Positions 42,264-52,825 are shown, counted from the first letter of the stretch. The stretch: 64,000 nucleotides of DNA from Vibrio taketomensis (GCF_009938165.1 NZ_AP019649.1:1984001-2048000), one strand, 5' to 3'. Program-made: numbers and translations. The notes: generated from the letters alone by a model not told the origin.

Positions 42264-43217
42264 ATGCGAGTTGTTTTGGGCCCTATGGAGGGCGTTTTGG
42301 ATCACCTGATGCGTGAGATTCTCACAGATATCAATGACTACGATTTGTGCGTCACTGAATTTGTGCGCGTGGTCGACCAACGCTTACCCGAGCATGTATT
42401 TAAGCGTCTTTGCCCAGAGCTCGACCAAGGTTCACAAACCAAGTCTGGCGTGCCGGTGCATATACAGTTACTAGGCCAAGATCCACATTGGATGGCAGAA
42501 AATGCCGTCATGGCAGCAGAGCTTGGAGCACGAGGAATCGACCTAAACTTTGGTTGCCCGGCTAAGCTGGTTAACAAAAGTAAAGGCGGTGCCGCGCTAT
42601 TACAACACCCTGAACTGATTCATCGCGTGGTTAAAGCATGCCGTGAGGCCGTCGATGAACGCATTCCTGTTACTGCAAAAATTCGTCTAGGCTGGGACAA
42701 CCCTGATGATTGTTTTGAAATTGTGAGTGCGATTGAGTCTGCGGGCGCCAATGAGCTGACGGTTCATGCGCGCACCAAAGAAGGCGGTTACAAAGCAAGT
42801 GAAATCAAATGGGATTACATCAACCAAATTCGTCAACGCAGTTCGATTCCATTGATTGCTAATGGTGAGATCTGGAATTACCGAGATGGCCAAGCCTGTA
42901 TTGAAACCACTGGTGTAGATTCGCTCATGGTTTGCCGAGGTGCATTTAACGTACCAAACCTTGGCAATGTAGTGAAGCACAACCATAGCGTGATGCCATG
43001 GAATGACGTAGTCGATCTACTTTTAGTTTACTCTCAATATGAGATCAAAGGCGATAAGGGGTTGTACTACCCTAACCGTGTCAAACAGTGGTTCGCCTAC
43101 CTGCGTCAAGAATACCCACAAGCAGCAGAGCTATTTAGAGAAATTCGTACTTTTAATAAAGCCGCTCCGATCGTTGAACACCTACAGCGCTATCGCGATG
43201 CGCTTAAAGCTGCCTAA
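42264..43217 (+). CDS. dusC: tRNA-dihydrouridine(16) synthase
   Basis: This FMN enzyme reduces uridine 16 in tRNA to dihydrouridine. It has 317 residues from MRVVLGPMEGVLDHLMRE, the usual DusC N-terminus; the frame is open from 42213 but that part is not family-like. The active cysteine is in LNFGCPAKLVN, and RTKEGGYKA and IPLIANGEIW are family motifs. It lies 57 nt after the pilin stop, with the start directly after the hairpin described at 42234-42262. Confidence 0.95.
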   Translation: MRVVLGPMEGVLDHLMREILTDINDYDLCVTEFVRVVDQRLPEHVFKRLCPELDQGSQTKSGVPVHIQLLGQDPHWMAENAVMAAELGARGIDLNFGCPAKLVNKSKGGAALLQHPELIHRVVKACREAVDERIPVTAKIRLGWDNPDDCFEIVSAIESAGANELTVHARTKEGGYKASEIKWDYINQIRQRSSIPLIANGEIWNYRDGQACIETTGVDSLMVCRGAFNVPNLGNVVKHNHSVMPWNDVVDLLLVYSQYEIKGDKGLYYPNRVKQWFAYLRQEYPQAAELFREIRTFNKAAPIVEHLQRYRDALKAA

Positions 43218-43218
43218 A

Positions 43219-43250
43219 AAAACAAAGCCCATCTCTATGATGGGCTTTAT
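43219..43250. terminator. Bidirectional terminator between dusC and the ABC operon
   Basis: The stem AAAGCCCATC/GATGGGCTTT with a TCTAT loop (about 43224-43248) is flanked by an A run and T residues, between convergent genes. Confidence 0.9.
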
Positions 43251-43266
43251 CGTTCCAGAGCTTGGT

Positions 43267-44061
43267 TTAACTCAGAAGCAAGCTATCGTCAGCCAACTCT
43301 TCACCGCGGACTTTGGAGAACATCTCAAGCAGATCTGGCACGCCCATGTTAGCACGCTCTTCTCCGGCTACATCCAGCACAATTTTGCCTTGATGCAGCA
43401 TCACCGTACGATCGCCACATGCTAGGGCATCTTTCATCGAATGCGTGACCATCATTACCGTCAAGTTAAACTCTTTAACGATGCGATTGGTGAGATCAGT
43501 AACAAACGCAGCCATTCGCGGATCCAGCGCCGCAGTATGCTCATCAAGTAGCAACAGCTTACTGTCAGAAAGCGTCGCCATCACCAAACTAACCGCTTGG
43601 CGTTGCCCGCCAGACAACAAACCAATACTGTCTCCAAGACGGTCTTCAAGTCCTAAACCAAGAATACTAATCCGCTCTTGGAAGAGTTTGCGACGATTGC
43701 TCGACAGCGAGTGCTTCCAACCACGCCGTTTACCACGCATATACGCCAGCGCCATGTTCTCTTCAATGGTCAAAGCCCCACAAGTGCCCGCTAGTGGGTC
43801 TTGAAACACACGCGCACATTGCGTTGCTCGTTCAGCGACGGTTTGACGAGTAACATCCTGATCGTCGATTAATACCCGCCCACCGATCATTGGCGTTTCA
43901 CCCGTCACCGCTCCAAGCAATGTAGACTTACCGGCACCATTTGAACCAATTACAGTCAAAAATTGGTGCTGCGGCACTTCAAGATTAATACTACGCAGTG
44001 CTCGATTTTCCAAAATGGTGCCCGGATTGAAAGTCACTTGAATATTTTCTAAACGTATCAT
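43267..44061 (-). CDS. ABC transporter ATP-binding protein (COG1101 type)
   Basis: This is the 264-residue ATPase of a COG2984/COG4120/COG1101 importer. Walker A is GSNGAGKSTLL, the signature is LLSGGQRQAV, Walker B is LLLLDEHTAALD and the switch histidine is in VTHSMKDAL. Its start overlaps the permease stop by 4 nt (ATGA), showing they form one operon with the binding protein upstream. Related systems in some bacteria import tryptophan (TrpXYZ); the substrate here is not proven. Confidence 0.9.
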   Translation of the reverse strand: MIRLENIQVTFNPGTILENRALRSINLEVPQHQFLTVIGSNGAGKSTLLGAVTGETPMIGGRVLIDDQDVTRQTVAERATQCARVFQDPLAGTCGALTIEENMALAYMRGKRRGWKHSLSSNRRKLFQERISILGLGLEDRLGDSIGLLSGGQRQAVSLVMATLSDSKLLLLDEHTAALDPRMAAFVTDLTNRIVKEFNLTVMMVTHSMKDALACGDRTVMLHQGKIVLDVAGEERANMGVPDLLEMFSKVRGEELADDSLLLS

Positions 44062-44991
44062 GCGGACTCTCCTGTACGGCTAGCTGACGCTTTTCTTCCC
44101 TGTTCAACACGCTTTTTAGTCAGCATACGACTACGGAATCGAGGCGCTATAAGCGCAATCGCCACCAGCACCGCTGTGACTAAGTTGAGATCCGATGCTT
44201 GCAACCCAAACATGCCAGAACTTAATGCAAATGCGACGGCTAAACGATAAAGCACGGAGCCAATAATCACAGCTAAGACCGTTATCCATATTTTCCGCCC
44301 TGGGATCAGCGTTTGTCCGAGAATAACCGCCGCTAAAACCGACAACGATGGTGCCCGCTCCAGATGTCACGTCCGCAAAACTGTTTGTTTGTGCGAATAA
44401 TGCACCGGCAAAGCCAACAAAGCCGTTAGAAAGAGAAAGACCAAAGAAAGTGTAAAATGAGGTACTTCCCCCTTGAGCTGAGACCATACGAGCATTGACA
44501 CCCGTAGCTCGCAATCCCAAGCCAAAATCACTGTTGAGCAATCGCACCACAAACCAAGCCGAAATCAGCACTAAAATGCCAACCGCTAAAGGACGAATCA
44601 GCATAGGGTCGCCCAACGACTCAAATGGAGTAAGAATGGTCTCCTCACCGAGCAGCGCCAAATTAGGGCGCCCCATAATGCGAATATTGATGGAAAAAGC
44701 GGCGATCATGGTGAGAATTGAAGCAAGAAGGTGCAAAATACCACACCTCACGGCAAGAAACGCCGTCACCCAACCTGTCATAGCTGAAGCCACTATCGCT
44801 AGAGCGGTCGCGATCCAAGGATCAATACCTGCAACAATTGCTGTTGCCGCCACCGCAGCCCCCATAGGAAAGCTACCATCAACGGTTAAGTCTGGAAAAT
44901 CGAGCACGCGAAACGTCAAATAAACACCCAGTGCAACTAAAGCGTACACAAGGCCAATTTCAAGCGCACCGAAAAAAGCAAAAGCAGTCAT
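44058..44991 (-). CDS. ABC transporter permease (COG4120 type; frameshifted as sequenced)
   Basis: This is the permease of the same importer, with about eight hydrophobic segments. It begins MTAFAFFGALEIGLVYALVA. The frame breaks at a run of four T (minus strand; 44335-44338): after GTIVVG it reads FSGGY. The next frame reads LAAVILGQTLIPGRKIW and continues to the stop at 44058. Removing one T restores a 310-residue protein of normal type. The 4-nt overlap with the ATPase start is at the repaired C-terminus, which shows the second frame is genuine. Confidence 0.88.
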
Positions 44992-45048
44992 ACAAACTCC
45001 CTGTCTGCTTGATTAAGGCAGCAAACGCTGCCTCAAATTAAAGAATGC

Positions 45049-46017
45049 TTACTCGATAACGCTTGTCGCGCGATCCAGAACCGATTGTGGAATTTCAACG
45101 CCGATTAATTGCGCGGTTTTTACGTTCACCGCAAGATCGGAACCTTTTGCGACACGTACATCCATTTCACCCGGTTGTTTACCTTCTAAAATGTCTGCAA
45201 CGTAATCTGCGGTTTGTACGCCAACTGAATAGTAATCAAAACCAAGTGCCGCTAGTGCACCTTGGCGAACATAAGAGGTCGCTGCGCCTAATACGGGTTT
45301 CTTCGCTTGGTTCGCTGCAATCACCATGCCTTCAATGGCACTTGCAACTGTGTTATCGGTCGGTGCATAAAGCACGTCAGATTGAGCAGCGATAGCTTGA
45401 GTTGCAGATTGCACATCCGCACTCTTTAACGCCGTAGCTTCGATAACTTCGATACCATGTTTTTCTGCATGCATTTTTAGCAAATCCACCAGCACAACTG
45501 CGTTTGCTTCACCAGGGTTATAAACCACCCCTATGGATTTGACGTTTGGTAGAATTTCTTTAATGAGCGCGACGTGGTCGCCAATTGGTGAGAGATCTGA
45601 TAAGCCGGTTACATTTTTACCCGGTTGTTCCCACTGCTTAACCAGTTTTGCTTCAACAGGGTCGGTGACGGCAGTAAACACCACAGGAATATCTCGAGTT
45701 GCGGAAACTAGCGCTTGCGCTGTTGGTGTCGCGATGCCAACGAGAACATCAGGTCTTTCGCCAACATATTGGCGAGCAATTTGAACCGCAATGGCTGGGT
45801 TTCCTTGCGCCGTCTTGTAATCAAATTCGAGGTTTTTTCCTTGCTCATAACCCTTAGCTGCTAAGCCATCATAGAGACCTTGTCGTACGGCATCCAATGC
45901 CGGGTGTTCAACAATCTGTGACACTGCGACTTTCGCAGTTTTCGCCATAATGCTATTGGAAGACAGAAGTGCCACACCTGCAAGAACGGCGGTTGCAATT
46001 ACTTTGCTTGCTTTCAT
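45049..46017 (-). CDS. ABC transporter substrate-binding protein (COG2984 type)
   Basis: This is the periplasmic binding protein of the importer. It has 322 residues from the ATG at 46017: signal peptide MKASKVIATAVLAGVALLSSNSIMA, then KTAKVAVSQIVEHPALDAVR, the family start. The long upstream open frame to 46188 is AT-rich and unlikely to be coding. Sequence motifs such as GVVYNPGEANAV and PTDNTVASAIEG fit the ABC_sub_bind family (tryptophan or unknown ligands). It is the first gene of the operon, behind a 20-bp palindrome. Confidence 0.9.
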   Translation of the reverse strand: MKASKVIATAVLAGVALLSSNSIMAKTAKVAVSQIVEHPALDAVRQGLYDGLAAKGYEQGKNLEFDYKTAQGNPAIAVQIARQYVGERPDVLVGIATPTAQALVSATRDIPVVFTAVTDPVEAKLVKQWEQPGKNVTGLSDLSPIGDHVALIKEILPNVKSIGVVYNPGEANAVVLVDLLKMHAEKHGIEVIEATALKSADVQSATQAIAAQSDVLYAPTDNTVASAIEGMVIAANQAKKPVLGAATSYVRQGALAALGFDYYSVGVQTADYVADILEGKQPGEMDVRVAKGSDLAVNVKTAQLIGVEIPQSVLDRATSVIE

Positions 46018-46114
46018 CTTAACCTTGATTAAGCAACTGTTTATTATAATGATTAACGTGTTGTGTTTGGTTACATTTTTATACCAATCAAGTTGGATAT
46101 TTTTATTTACACTT

Positions 46115-46134
46115 CTGCACACAATTGTGTACAG
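46115..46134. promoter_or_regulatory. 20-bp palindrome upstream of the ABC importer operon
   Basis: CTGCACACAATTGTGTACAG is symmetric at 18 of 20 positions and centred about 107 nt upstream of the binding-protein start. The TG-N14-CA spacing is like a TyrR box, but the match to TGTAAA-N6-TTTACA is only partial. The regulator is not known. Confidence 0.5.
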
Positions 46135-46202
46135 ATTAACCATTATTACCAATAAGTTACTTAAAAGGGAAGTAGCCTTTAGCCGCAAAGCACCAAAACA
46201 GA

Positions 46203-47396
46203 TTAGATCTTTCGTGCTTGCAATAAAATATTGCGGGGTGTCATTTCACGCTGGCAAAACTCAGATAAAGTCACTTCATATCCGTTTTTTTGCAGATAAA
46301 TTGACTTGTCTAATGCTAACCAAACTTCAATTCCACGTTTAAAGAGTTGCTGAACAAGGCTAATTCTTTCCATACGCCAGAATCGATCCATTCCCAGTTG
46401 CCAGTAATAGTCAAAATCACAATGTGGCAACGTGATAGATTTCTGTTCTGCAGCCCAAAGACAAAACGCTGAAAAGCCATCCGCTAATTGGGATTTTTTG
46501 ATACTTGGAATGGGTAGATAGCGTGTATGTCCCATTTCTTCACGTAACAAAATGTCGAAAGCTAAGCGGTAACTCATTTCCAACATGCGATGACGTCGAA
46601 CTCGCTCACCGCCAGTCACTAACTCTTGAAGTGGGATTCGCAGCTCAGCTTTACTCAATTTGAGTTTTGACTGACGTCCAAGATCAGACAGTGGTTGGTA
46701 GGCGTCAGCATGAATTAAGTGATAACAACAAGGTGAAATACTCAATGCGCTCAACTGGTGATGAACCGCTTTTTCAATTAACGTTACGTGTAAATCACCA
46801 CAAGCATGTAACGCTACAGCGTGCTGCTGAGCGCAGAACACCTCGTCTGCTTCAACGCTAAACGCATCCCCCTGAATAAATGTCATAGGGAGTGATTGTC
46901 TATCAGCCTCACTCTGTCCCGCTTCACAAAGCGCATGTTGATATTCAAAACTCGTGACTTTCTGTCGACTTTGACTTGCCAATACTCGGCCTAAAAAACC
47001 TTTCCCAGAACACCACTCTAACCATTCATTACCTTGATGGTGTTGTAGAGCCGCCTCCCCCATCGCAACAATTTGTTCGAGTTTCCGCCCTGGCACTCCA
47101 GAATCGATACCTCGTGGTAACTCCAATCCATTGCGCTCACATACCGGCAAGGTTAACTGTTGAAGAAATGGATGTAATAGAGGGAAGAAAGGCTCAACCG
47201 CTTTACATAACGCTGAGAAATCTTGTTTATAGGATTCAATTTGTTCAATCGAGAGTTGGGATAACCACAGACAGAGTGGCTCAGCATCAGATAGCCAAGG
47301 TAACTGTTCAACTTGAGAAGCAAAGAAGGGTTCAAGACGCCAATAATTTTGGTGCTCGATTAGAAAATTATCAATATATCGGAATGTGGCTTGCAT
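46203..47396 (-). CDS. SAM-dependent methyltransferase of unknown substrate
   Basis: This is a 397-residue protein with a Methyltransf_32-like domain in the middle. Motif I is WLEWCSGKGFLGRVLA, and a later AVALHACGDLHV and SPCCYHL are typical of this family. I start it at the ATG at 47396, which has GAGAGAAG close upstream; the frame is open to a GTG at 47414. Related proteins have proposed RNA or small-molecule targets, none firm. It lies between the ABC operon and cysB on the same strand. Confidence 0.82.
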   Translation of the reverse strand: MQATFRYIDNFLIEHQNYWRLEPFFASQVEQLPWLSDAEPLCLWLSQLSIEQIESYKQDFSALCKAVEPFFPLLHPFLQQLTLPVCERNGLELPRGIDSGVPGRKLEQIVAMGEAALQHHQGNEWLEWCSGKGFLGRVLASQSRQKVTSFEYQHALCEAGQSEADRQSLPMTFIQGDAFSVEADEVFCAQQHAVALHACGDLHVTLIEKAVHHQLSALSISPCCYHLIHADAYQPLSDLGRQSKLKLSKAELRIPLQELVTGGERVRRHRMLEMSYRLAFDILLREEMGHTRYLPIPSIKKSQLADGFSAFCLWAAEQKSITLPHCDFDYYWQLGMDRFWRMERISLVQQLFKRGIEVWLALDKSIYLQKNGYEVTLSEFCQREMTPRNILLQARKI

Positions 47397-47465
47397 GCTT
47401 CTCTCTGAACTCACAACTCAATGAGGCGCTCATTCTAGAGAGAAGCATGGTATTTGAGTAGTAAA

Positions 47466-48814
<1,349 letters not shown>

Positions 48815-49579
48815 ATGAATATTGGTTTAATTATTGCTCTGGTTGCAATCCTGTTGGTGCTGATTCTTGGCTATAACATCATTGTGCAATACAACGCAAA
48901 GATCGCGACCGCTCGTAAACAAGAGAGCGCTCGTTATATCGCGATTATTGATGCCACTGAAGAGTTAATCGGTCATGCTCACCACATGCCTTTCAGTAAA
49001 AACCTGTTGTTGTGTCTAAATAACCGTATTCTCGATGCAGTACAAAACATGTACGAGTTGGACCCTAAAAACAAACAACTCGAGCAACGCGTCGAACATG
49101 TAAAACAGCAAATCGAAAACCTTCGTGTTAACTTTCAGTCTGGTGAAAGTGCAGCCTTCAAGGTTCCAAACAGCGATAAACAAGCGATCGTCATGCTCAA
49201 ATTAGTTAAGCGCTTACGTGACACCATTCGCAATGAACATAACAAAGGTCGCTTTGATACCGAGGCTTATGTAACGGAAAATGCACGACTCGAAGCAATT
49301 CAAGTACGTATTAACATCGAGAATGTTATTAAGCGCTCAAAAGATGCCATCGTTCGAGGTCAACCTGGTACGGCTATCCAACTGCTACGCAAAGGTCTGG
49401 ATGTGCTTAGCACCAAGAGCGACCCATACTCGGCACAAGCTAAAGAGAAACTGCAAAAAATGTACGACGATATTGAGAAGCGTCGTCAAAACCAGTCTGC
49501 GTCTGAACAGCAACAAATGTTGGATAGACAGCGTGAAGAAGACATGGATGCACTCTTTGGTGAAAAGAAAAAATGGTAA
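48815..49579 (+). CDS. Single-span membrane protein with coiled-coil cytoplasmic domain, unknown function
   Basis: This is a 254-residue protein. It starts MNIGLIIALVAILLVLILGYNIIVQYNAK, one membrane segment with a short N-terminal tail, and the rest is soluble and strongly helical. Charged, Gln-rich stretches (ESARYIAIIDATEELIG; KLQKMYDDIEKRRQNQ) suggest coiled coils. The frame is open from 48734, but the ATG at 48815 has an ACGGAA motif and a clean membrane start. The tail is MDALFGEKKKW. I do not recognise the family. It precedes miaE, with a terminator between them. Confidence 0.78.
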   Translation: MNIGLIIALVAILLVLILGYNIIVQYNAKIATARKQESARYIAIIDATEELIGHAHHMPFSKNLLLCLNNRILDAVQNMYELDPKNKQLEQRVEHVKQQIENLRVNFQSGESAAFKVPNSDKQAIVMLKLVKRLRDTIRNEHNKGRFDTEAYVTENARLEAIQVRINIENVIKRSKDAIVRGQPGTAIQLLRKGLDVLSTKSDPYSAQAKEKLQKMYDDIEKRRQNQSASEQQQMLDRQREEDMDALFGEKKKW

Positions 49580-49607
49580 TATAGGCCATCGCGCCAACAG
49601 ATTACTA

Positions 49608-49638
49608 TCAAAGGTCGCCGCTGCGGCCTTTTTTATTA
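49608..49638 (+). terminator. Rho-independent terminator before miaE
   Basis: The stem AAAGGTCGC/GCGGCCTTT (49610-49618 with 49623-49631, one T-G wobble, CGCT loop) is followed by TTT. It ends the membrane-protein transcript 13 nt before the miaE ATG. Confidence 0.82.
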
Positions 49639-49650
49639 CAAAGTAAAGTC

Positions 49651-50427
49651 ATGCAACAATTAGAACAATATCAAGAACTACTCGCACCGATTAATCAGTT
49701 TCTCCAATGCCCTACCCCTGATGAGTGGCTAGCTGAAGCTCGTAAACCGGAAAACCTGCAAACCGTGCTGGTTGATCACCTACTATGTGAATTGAAAGCA
49801 GGTCAATCCGCAATGTACTTAATTCGTAAGTATGCCGTCGATAAAAGTAGCACGCACAACCTGCTGGATTGGTTTAAACCTTACGAGGATTTTGCCTACC
49901 GTGATATCGGCTCACTGGAAACTCTCAAAGGTAAAAGCAACATATCTAAAGCCATAATTGCCAAGTCGGATTCTCCATACAGCCAAGATTTGATTGATAG
50001 AATGGTATTGCTGATCAAAGAAGAACTGCATCACTTTTACCAAGTGCTAGAAATTATGCAAAGCCGTGGCATCGCTTACGAGCAGATCCCAGCCAGCCGA
50101 TATGCAAAGGGCCTACTGTCAAACATGGCAACGCATGAACCGCAAACACTGATTGATAAGCTGATTGTTGGCGCCTATATCGAAGCGCGCTCATGTGAGC
50201 GCTTTGCCAAATTAGCACCATTCATGGAAGAAGACATCGCGAAGTTCTATATTTCGCTACTCCGTTCTGAAGCTCGTCACTATCAAGATTATCTTGTGCT
50301 AGCCAAGGAAATTGCTGGTAAAGATATCTCTGAGCGAGTGGCGATGTTTGGCCGCAAAGAAGCGGAGCTTATCTCGAGCCCAGATAGCGATTTTAAGTTC
50401 CATAGTGGAGTGCCGAAAAATCGGTAA
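49651..50427 (+). CDS. miaE: tRNA-(ms2io6A)-hydroxylase MiaE
   Basis: MiaE is a diiron monooxygenase that hydroxylates the isopentenyl group of ms2i6A37 in tRNA. It has 258 residues. Helices carrying iron ligands include LVDHLLCELKAG, KEELHHFYQVLE, EARSCERF and LRSEARHYQ, the E/ExxH pattern of ferritin-like diiron enzymes. It starts 71 nt after the upstream gene but just past a terminator, so it probably needs a promoter overlapping that hairpin or read-through. Confidence 0.93.
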   Translation: MQQLEQYQELLAPINQFLQCPTPDEWLAEARKPENLQTVLVDHLLCELKAGQSAMYLIRKYAVDKSSTHNLLDWFKPYEDFAYRDIGSLETLKGKSNISKAIIAKSDSPYSQDLIDRMVLLIKEELHHFYQVLEIMQSRGIAYEQIPASRYAKGLLSNMATHEPQTLIDKLIVGAYIEARSCERFAKLAPFMEEDIAKFYISLLRSEARHYQDYLVLAKEIAGKDISERVAMFGRKEAELISSPDSDFKFHSGVPKNR

Positions 50428-50439
50428 GGTCTAAATAGG

Positions 50440-50468
50440 CAAAAGGTCCGCATAAGCGGACCTTTTTT
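50440..50468. terminator. Bidirectional terminator between miaE and pyrF
   Basis: A perfect 11-bp stem AAAAGGTCCGC/GCGGACCTTTT with an ATAA loop (50441-50466) is followed by T. It lies between convergent genes. Confidence 0.93.
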
Positions 50469-50490
50469 GATTGTGCTTGAAGCAATTATG

Positions 50491-51186
50491 CTAAGCTAAT
50501 GTCGCGTTAATCGCAGCTAGCACAGCTGCAGGATCCGCAGCTTGAGTGATTGGACGACCGATAACAAGATAATCAGAACCCGCTTGAATCGCTTCTACTG
50601 GAGTCATGATACGGCGCTGGTCACCTTGGTCAGAACCTGCTGGGCGAATTCCTGGCGTAATCAATTTAAACTCCTGACCTAGTTCAGCTTTCAACATTGA
50701 AGATTCATGTGCTGAACATACTACACCGTCAAGGCCGGCATTCTTGGTTAGAGAAGCTAAACGAATCACTTGATCTTTTGGTGCCATATCCAAGCCGATG
50801 CCCGCTAGGTCGCTTTGCTCCATACTGGTTAGTACCGTAACACCAATTAGCAGTGGACGATCTTTACCGTAAGGCTCAAGAATTTCACGCGATGCAGCCA
50901 TCATGCGCTCACCGCCACTTGCGTGTACATTTACCATCCAAACGCCCATCTCAGCTGCTGCGCGCACTGCTTTTGAGCAAGTATTTGGAATGTCATGGAA
51001 TTTAAGGTCTAAAAATACTGAGAAACCACGCTGATGCAGCTCTTTGACGAAATCAGGACCAAACAGCGTAAACATTTCTTTACCCACTTTAAGGCGGCAT
51101 GACGCAGGGTCAATGCGATCCACAAAAGCAAGCGCGTCTGCGCGGTTATCATAATCCAGTGCTACGATGACTTTCTGGTCGATCAT
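50491..51186 (-). CDS. pyrF: Orotidine 5'-phosphate decarboxylase
   Basis: PyrF makes UMP from OMP, the last step of de novo pyrimidine synthesis. It has 231 residues, a TIM barrel. The catalytic Lys-Asp motif is [12 protein letters not shown], the N-terminal LDYDN aspartate is present, and the phosphate loop is [16 protein letters not shown]. It is downstream of lapB but separated by a strong terminator. Confidence 0.97.
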   Translation of the reverse strand: MIDQKVIVALDYDNRADALAFVDRIDPASCRLKVGKEMFTLFGPDFVKELHQRGFSVFLDLKFHDIPNTCSKAVRAAAEMGVWMVNVHASGGERMMAASREILEPYGKDRPLLIGVTVLTSMEQSDLAGIGLDMAPKDQVIRLASLTKNAGLDGVVCSAHESSMLKAELGQEFKLITPGIRPAGSDQGDQRRIMTPVEAIQAGSDYLVIGRPITQAADPAAVLAAINATLA

Positions 51187-51228
51187 CTCATCTCCTAATT
51201 AACTTATTTTTATCAACGTTGTTTTGCT

Positions 51229-51263
51229 TAAAAAAATGCAGTTGCTATAAAACAACTGCATTG
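51229..51263 (-). terminator. Rho-independent terminator after lapB
   Basis: A perfect 10-bp stem AATGCAGTTG/CAACTGCATT (51235-51244 with 51253-51262) is followed on the minus strand by TTTTT. It ends the lapA-lapB transcript 10 nt after the stop. Confidence 0.92.
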
Positions 51264-51272
51264 AAAAATATT

Positions 51273-52442
51273 CTATTCGCCGTCCAAACCACGGATCGGC
51301 TTAATCGTTCCCCAACCCTTACATGAAGGACAATGCCAATACATCGAGTGGGTAGAGAAGCCACACTTACGACAACGATAATGCGGTTTCACTTTCAACT
51401 GTTCACCAACCAATTTCTGCAAGGTTGCCAAACTCTCTTTGGCTCGTCCCTCTTCTGCATTCATAAGGTGGTAATCCATTAAACGGAAGAAGCCTTTCAT
51501 GGTCGGATTTTTCACTAACTGGCGAGTCAATAACTCTTGTGCAGCACCGGAACCATCGTGTTTCGCAACCATTTGTGCCAGCATCAATTCTGCAGATACA
51601 CCCGCTTTGTTCGCGATGCATTGACGCAGAAAATCCAGCATTTCATCTTCTTGATCAAGATGATGATAACACTCTGCAATAGTGGGTAAGACTTCACTAA
51701 CAAAGTCGATATCTTGATCCAATACCATGCTCATGTATTTAATCGTGTGTAAGTAATCTTCAGATTCTAAATACAACTTACCCAATGCGATACTCGCTCG
51801 AACACACTTATTATCTTCAGACAATGCGCGTTTAAAGTGCGCCATCGCTCGTTTACGGTCACCATCAGCCTGCTCTTGCATCGCTAATTCACAATAGAAG
51901 TGAGCGATACTATTACGCATGCGCTTGCGGCCCAACTTAACCAGTTGTCCAGCGTACTCAATAGCCTTGTGCCATTCGCGCGTTTGTTGGTAGATAGAGA
52001 CGAGTTGCTGTAATGCGGCCTCGCGGTGATCTGGCTCATCGACGAGTTGTTCGAAGATTTTTTCTGCGCGATCCAGAAAGCCTGATGCCATGTAGTCTTT
52101 AGCCAGCTGCTGAAGCGCGATATTCTTTTGCTCAAGGGTTAAACCAGAGCGAGAAATAAGATTTTGGTGAATTCGAATTGCACGATCAACTTCGCCGCGA
52201 GAACGGAACAAGTTACCCAAGGCTAAGTGCGTATCGATCGTGTCATTGTCAACTTGTAATAGTTCAATAAAGTGATCAACTGCCTTATCTGACTGATCAG
52301 ACAAAAGCATATTCAGACCCATTACATATTGACGGGAGATTTGGTTGGAATGTTTCTGCTTGTCTTGTTGCGCACTGCGGTTACCCATGTACCATCCATA
52401 GGCAGCTGCAATCGGCAATAACAAGAAGAGTATTTCTAGCAT
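51273..52442 (-). CDS. lapB: Lipopolysaccharide assembly protein LapB (YciM)
   Basis: LapB is an inner-membrane adaptor that brings LpxC to FtsH and links LPS synthesis and export. It has 389 residues: a short N-terminal membrane anchor (MLEILFLLLPIAAAYGWYMG), TPR repeats over about 35-350, and a C-terminal rubredoxin-like metal site (CRKCGFSTHSMYWHCPSCKG). It lies 25 nt after lapA, the conserved pair. Confidence 0.96.
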   Translation of the reverse strand: MLEILFLLLPIAAAYGWYMGNRSAQQDKQKHSNQISRQYVMGLNMLLSDQSDKAVDHFIELLQVDNDTIDTHLALGNLFRSRGEVDRAIRIHQNLISRSGLTLEQKNIALQQLAKDYMASGFLDRAEKIFEQLVDEPDHREAALQQLVSIYQQTREWHKAIEYAGQLVKLGRKRMRNSIAHFYCELAMQEQADGDRKRAMAHFKRALSEDNKCVRASIALGKLYLESEDYLHTIKYMSMVLDQDIDFVSEVLPTIAECYHHLDQEDEMLDFLRQCIANKAGVSAELMLAQMVAKHDGSGAAQELLTRQLVKNPTMKGFFRLMDYHLMNAEEGRAKESLATLQKLVGEQLKVKPHYRCRKCGFSTHSMYWHCPSCKGWGTIKPIRGLDGE

Positions 52443-52467
52443 TGAAAAAAAAGCCTACTAAATACGA

Positions 52468-52746
52468 TTACGCTTTTGTTTGTTCAACTTCCGTTGCCGC
52501 AGGTGTCAATTTCTTAAGTTGCTTATTTAGCTTGCGAACTTGCATTTTTGACTTAAGGTGCAGGCTACCAAAGATAATCCACGCGATGACAAAACCTGAG
52601 ACAAAAACCACACCCAAAAGCGTTGATAAATGGAAATCACCTTGCGCAAGTAGATAATTAAACGTCACAACTGCTTGATTTTGTGAGCCTAAAGCTAATG
52701 CAACTAGGAATAAAGCCAACACGATAACGATTTTTATAATTTTCAT
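52468..52746 (-). CDS. lapA: Lipopolysaccharide assembly protein LapA (YciS, DUF1049)
   Basis: LapA is a 92-residue inner-membrane protein with two hydrophobic segments (about 4-22 and 42-66) and a short cytoplasmic C-terminus (KSKMQVRKLNKQLKKL). It acts with LapB in control of LPS assembly. It heads the lapA-lapB pair, downstream of ihfB. Confidence 0.93.
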   Translation of the reverse strand: MKIIKIVIVLALFLVALALGSQNQAVVTFNYLLAQGDFHLSTLLGVVFVSGFVIAWIIFGSLHLKSKMQVRKLNKQLKKLTPAATEVEQTKA

Positions 52747-52825
52747 AGTCCATTACCCATCTTAAAATCGACAGCTAAGATTATGCAGGAAAACCTGCGA
52801 ACACTCCATGCTTATCTGTGGTACT

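Noticed and set aside
44320-44350. Programmed ribosomal frameshift in the permease
   Set aside because: No classical slippery heptamer or downstream structure; a single-base indel error explains it more simply.
46018-46188. Upstream extension of the binding protein to 379 residues
   Set aside because: It is AT-rich and has no family match; the signal peptide starts at 46017.
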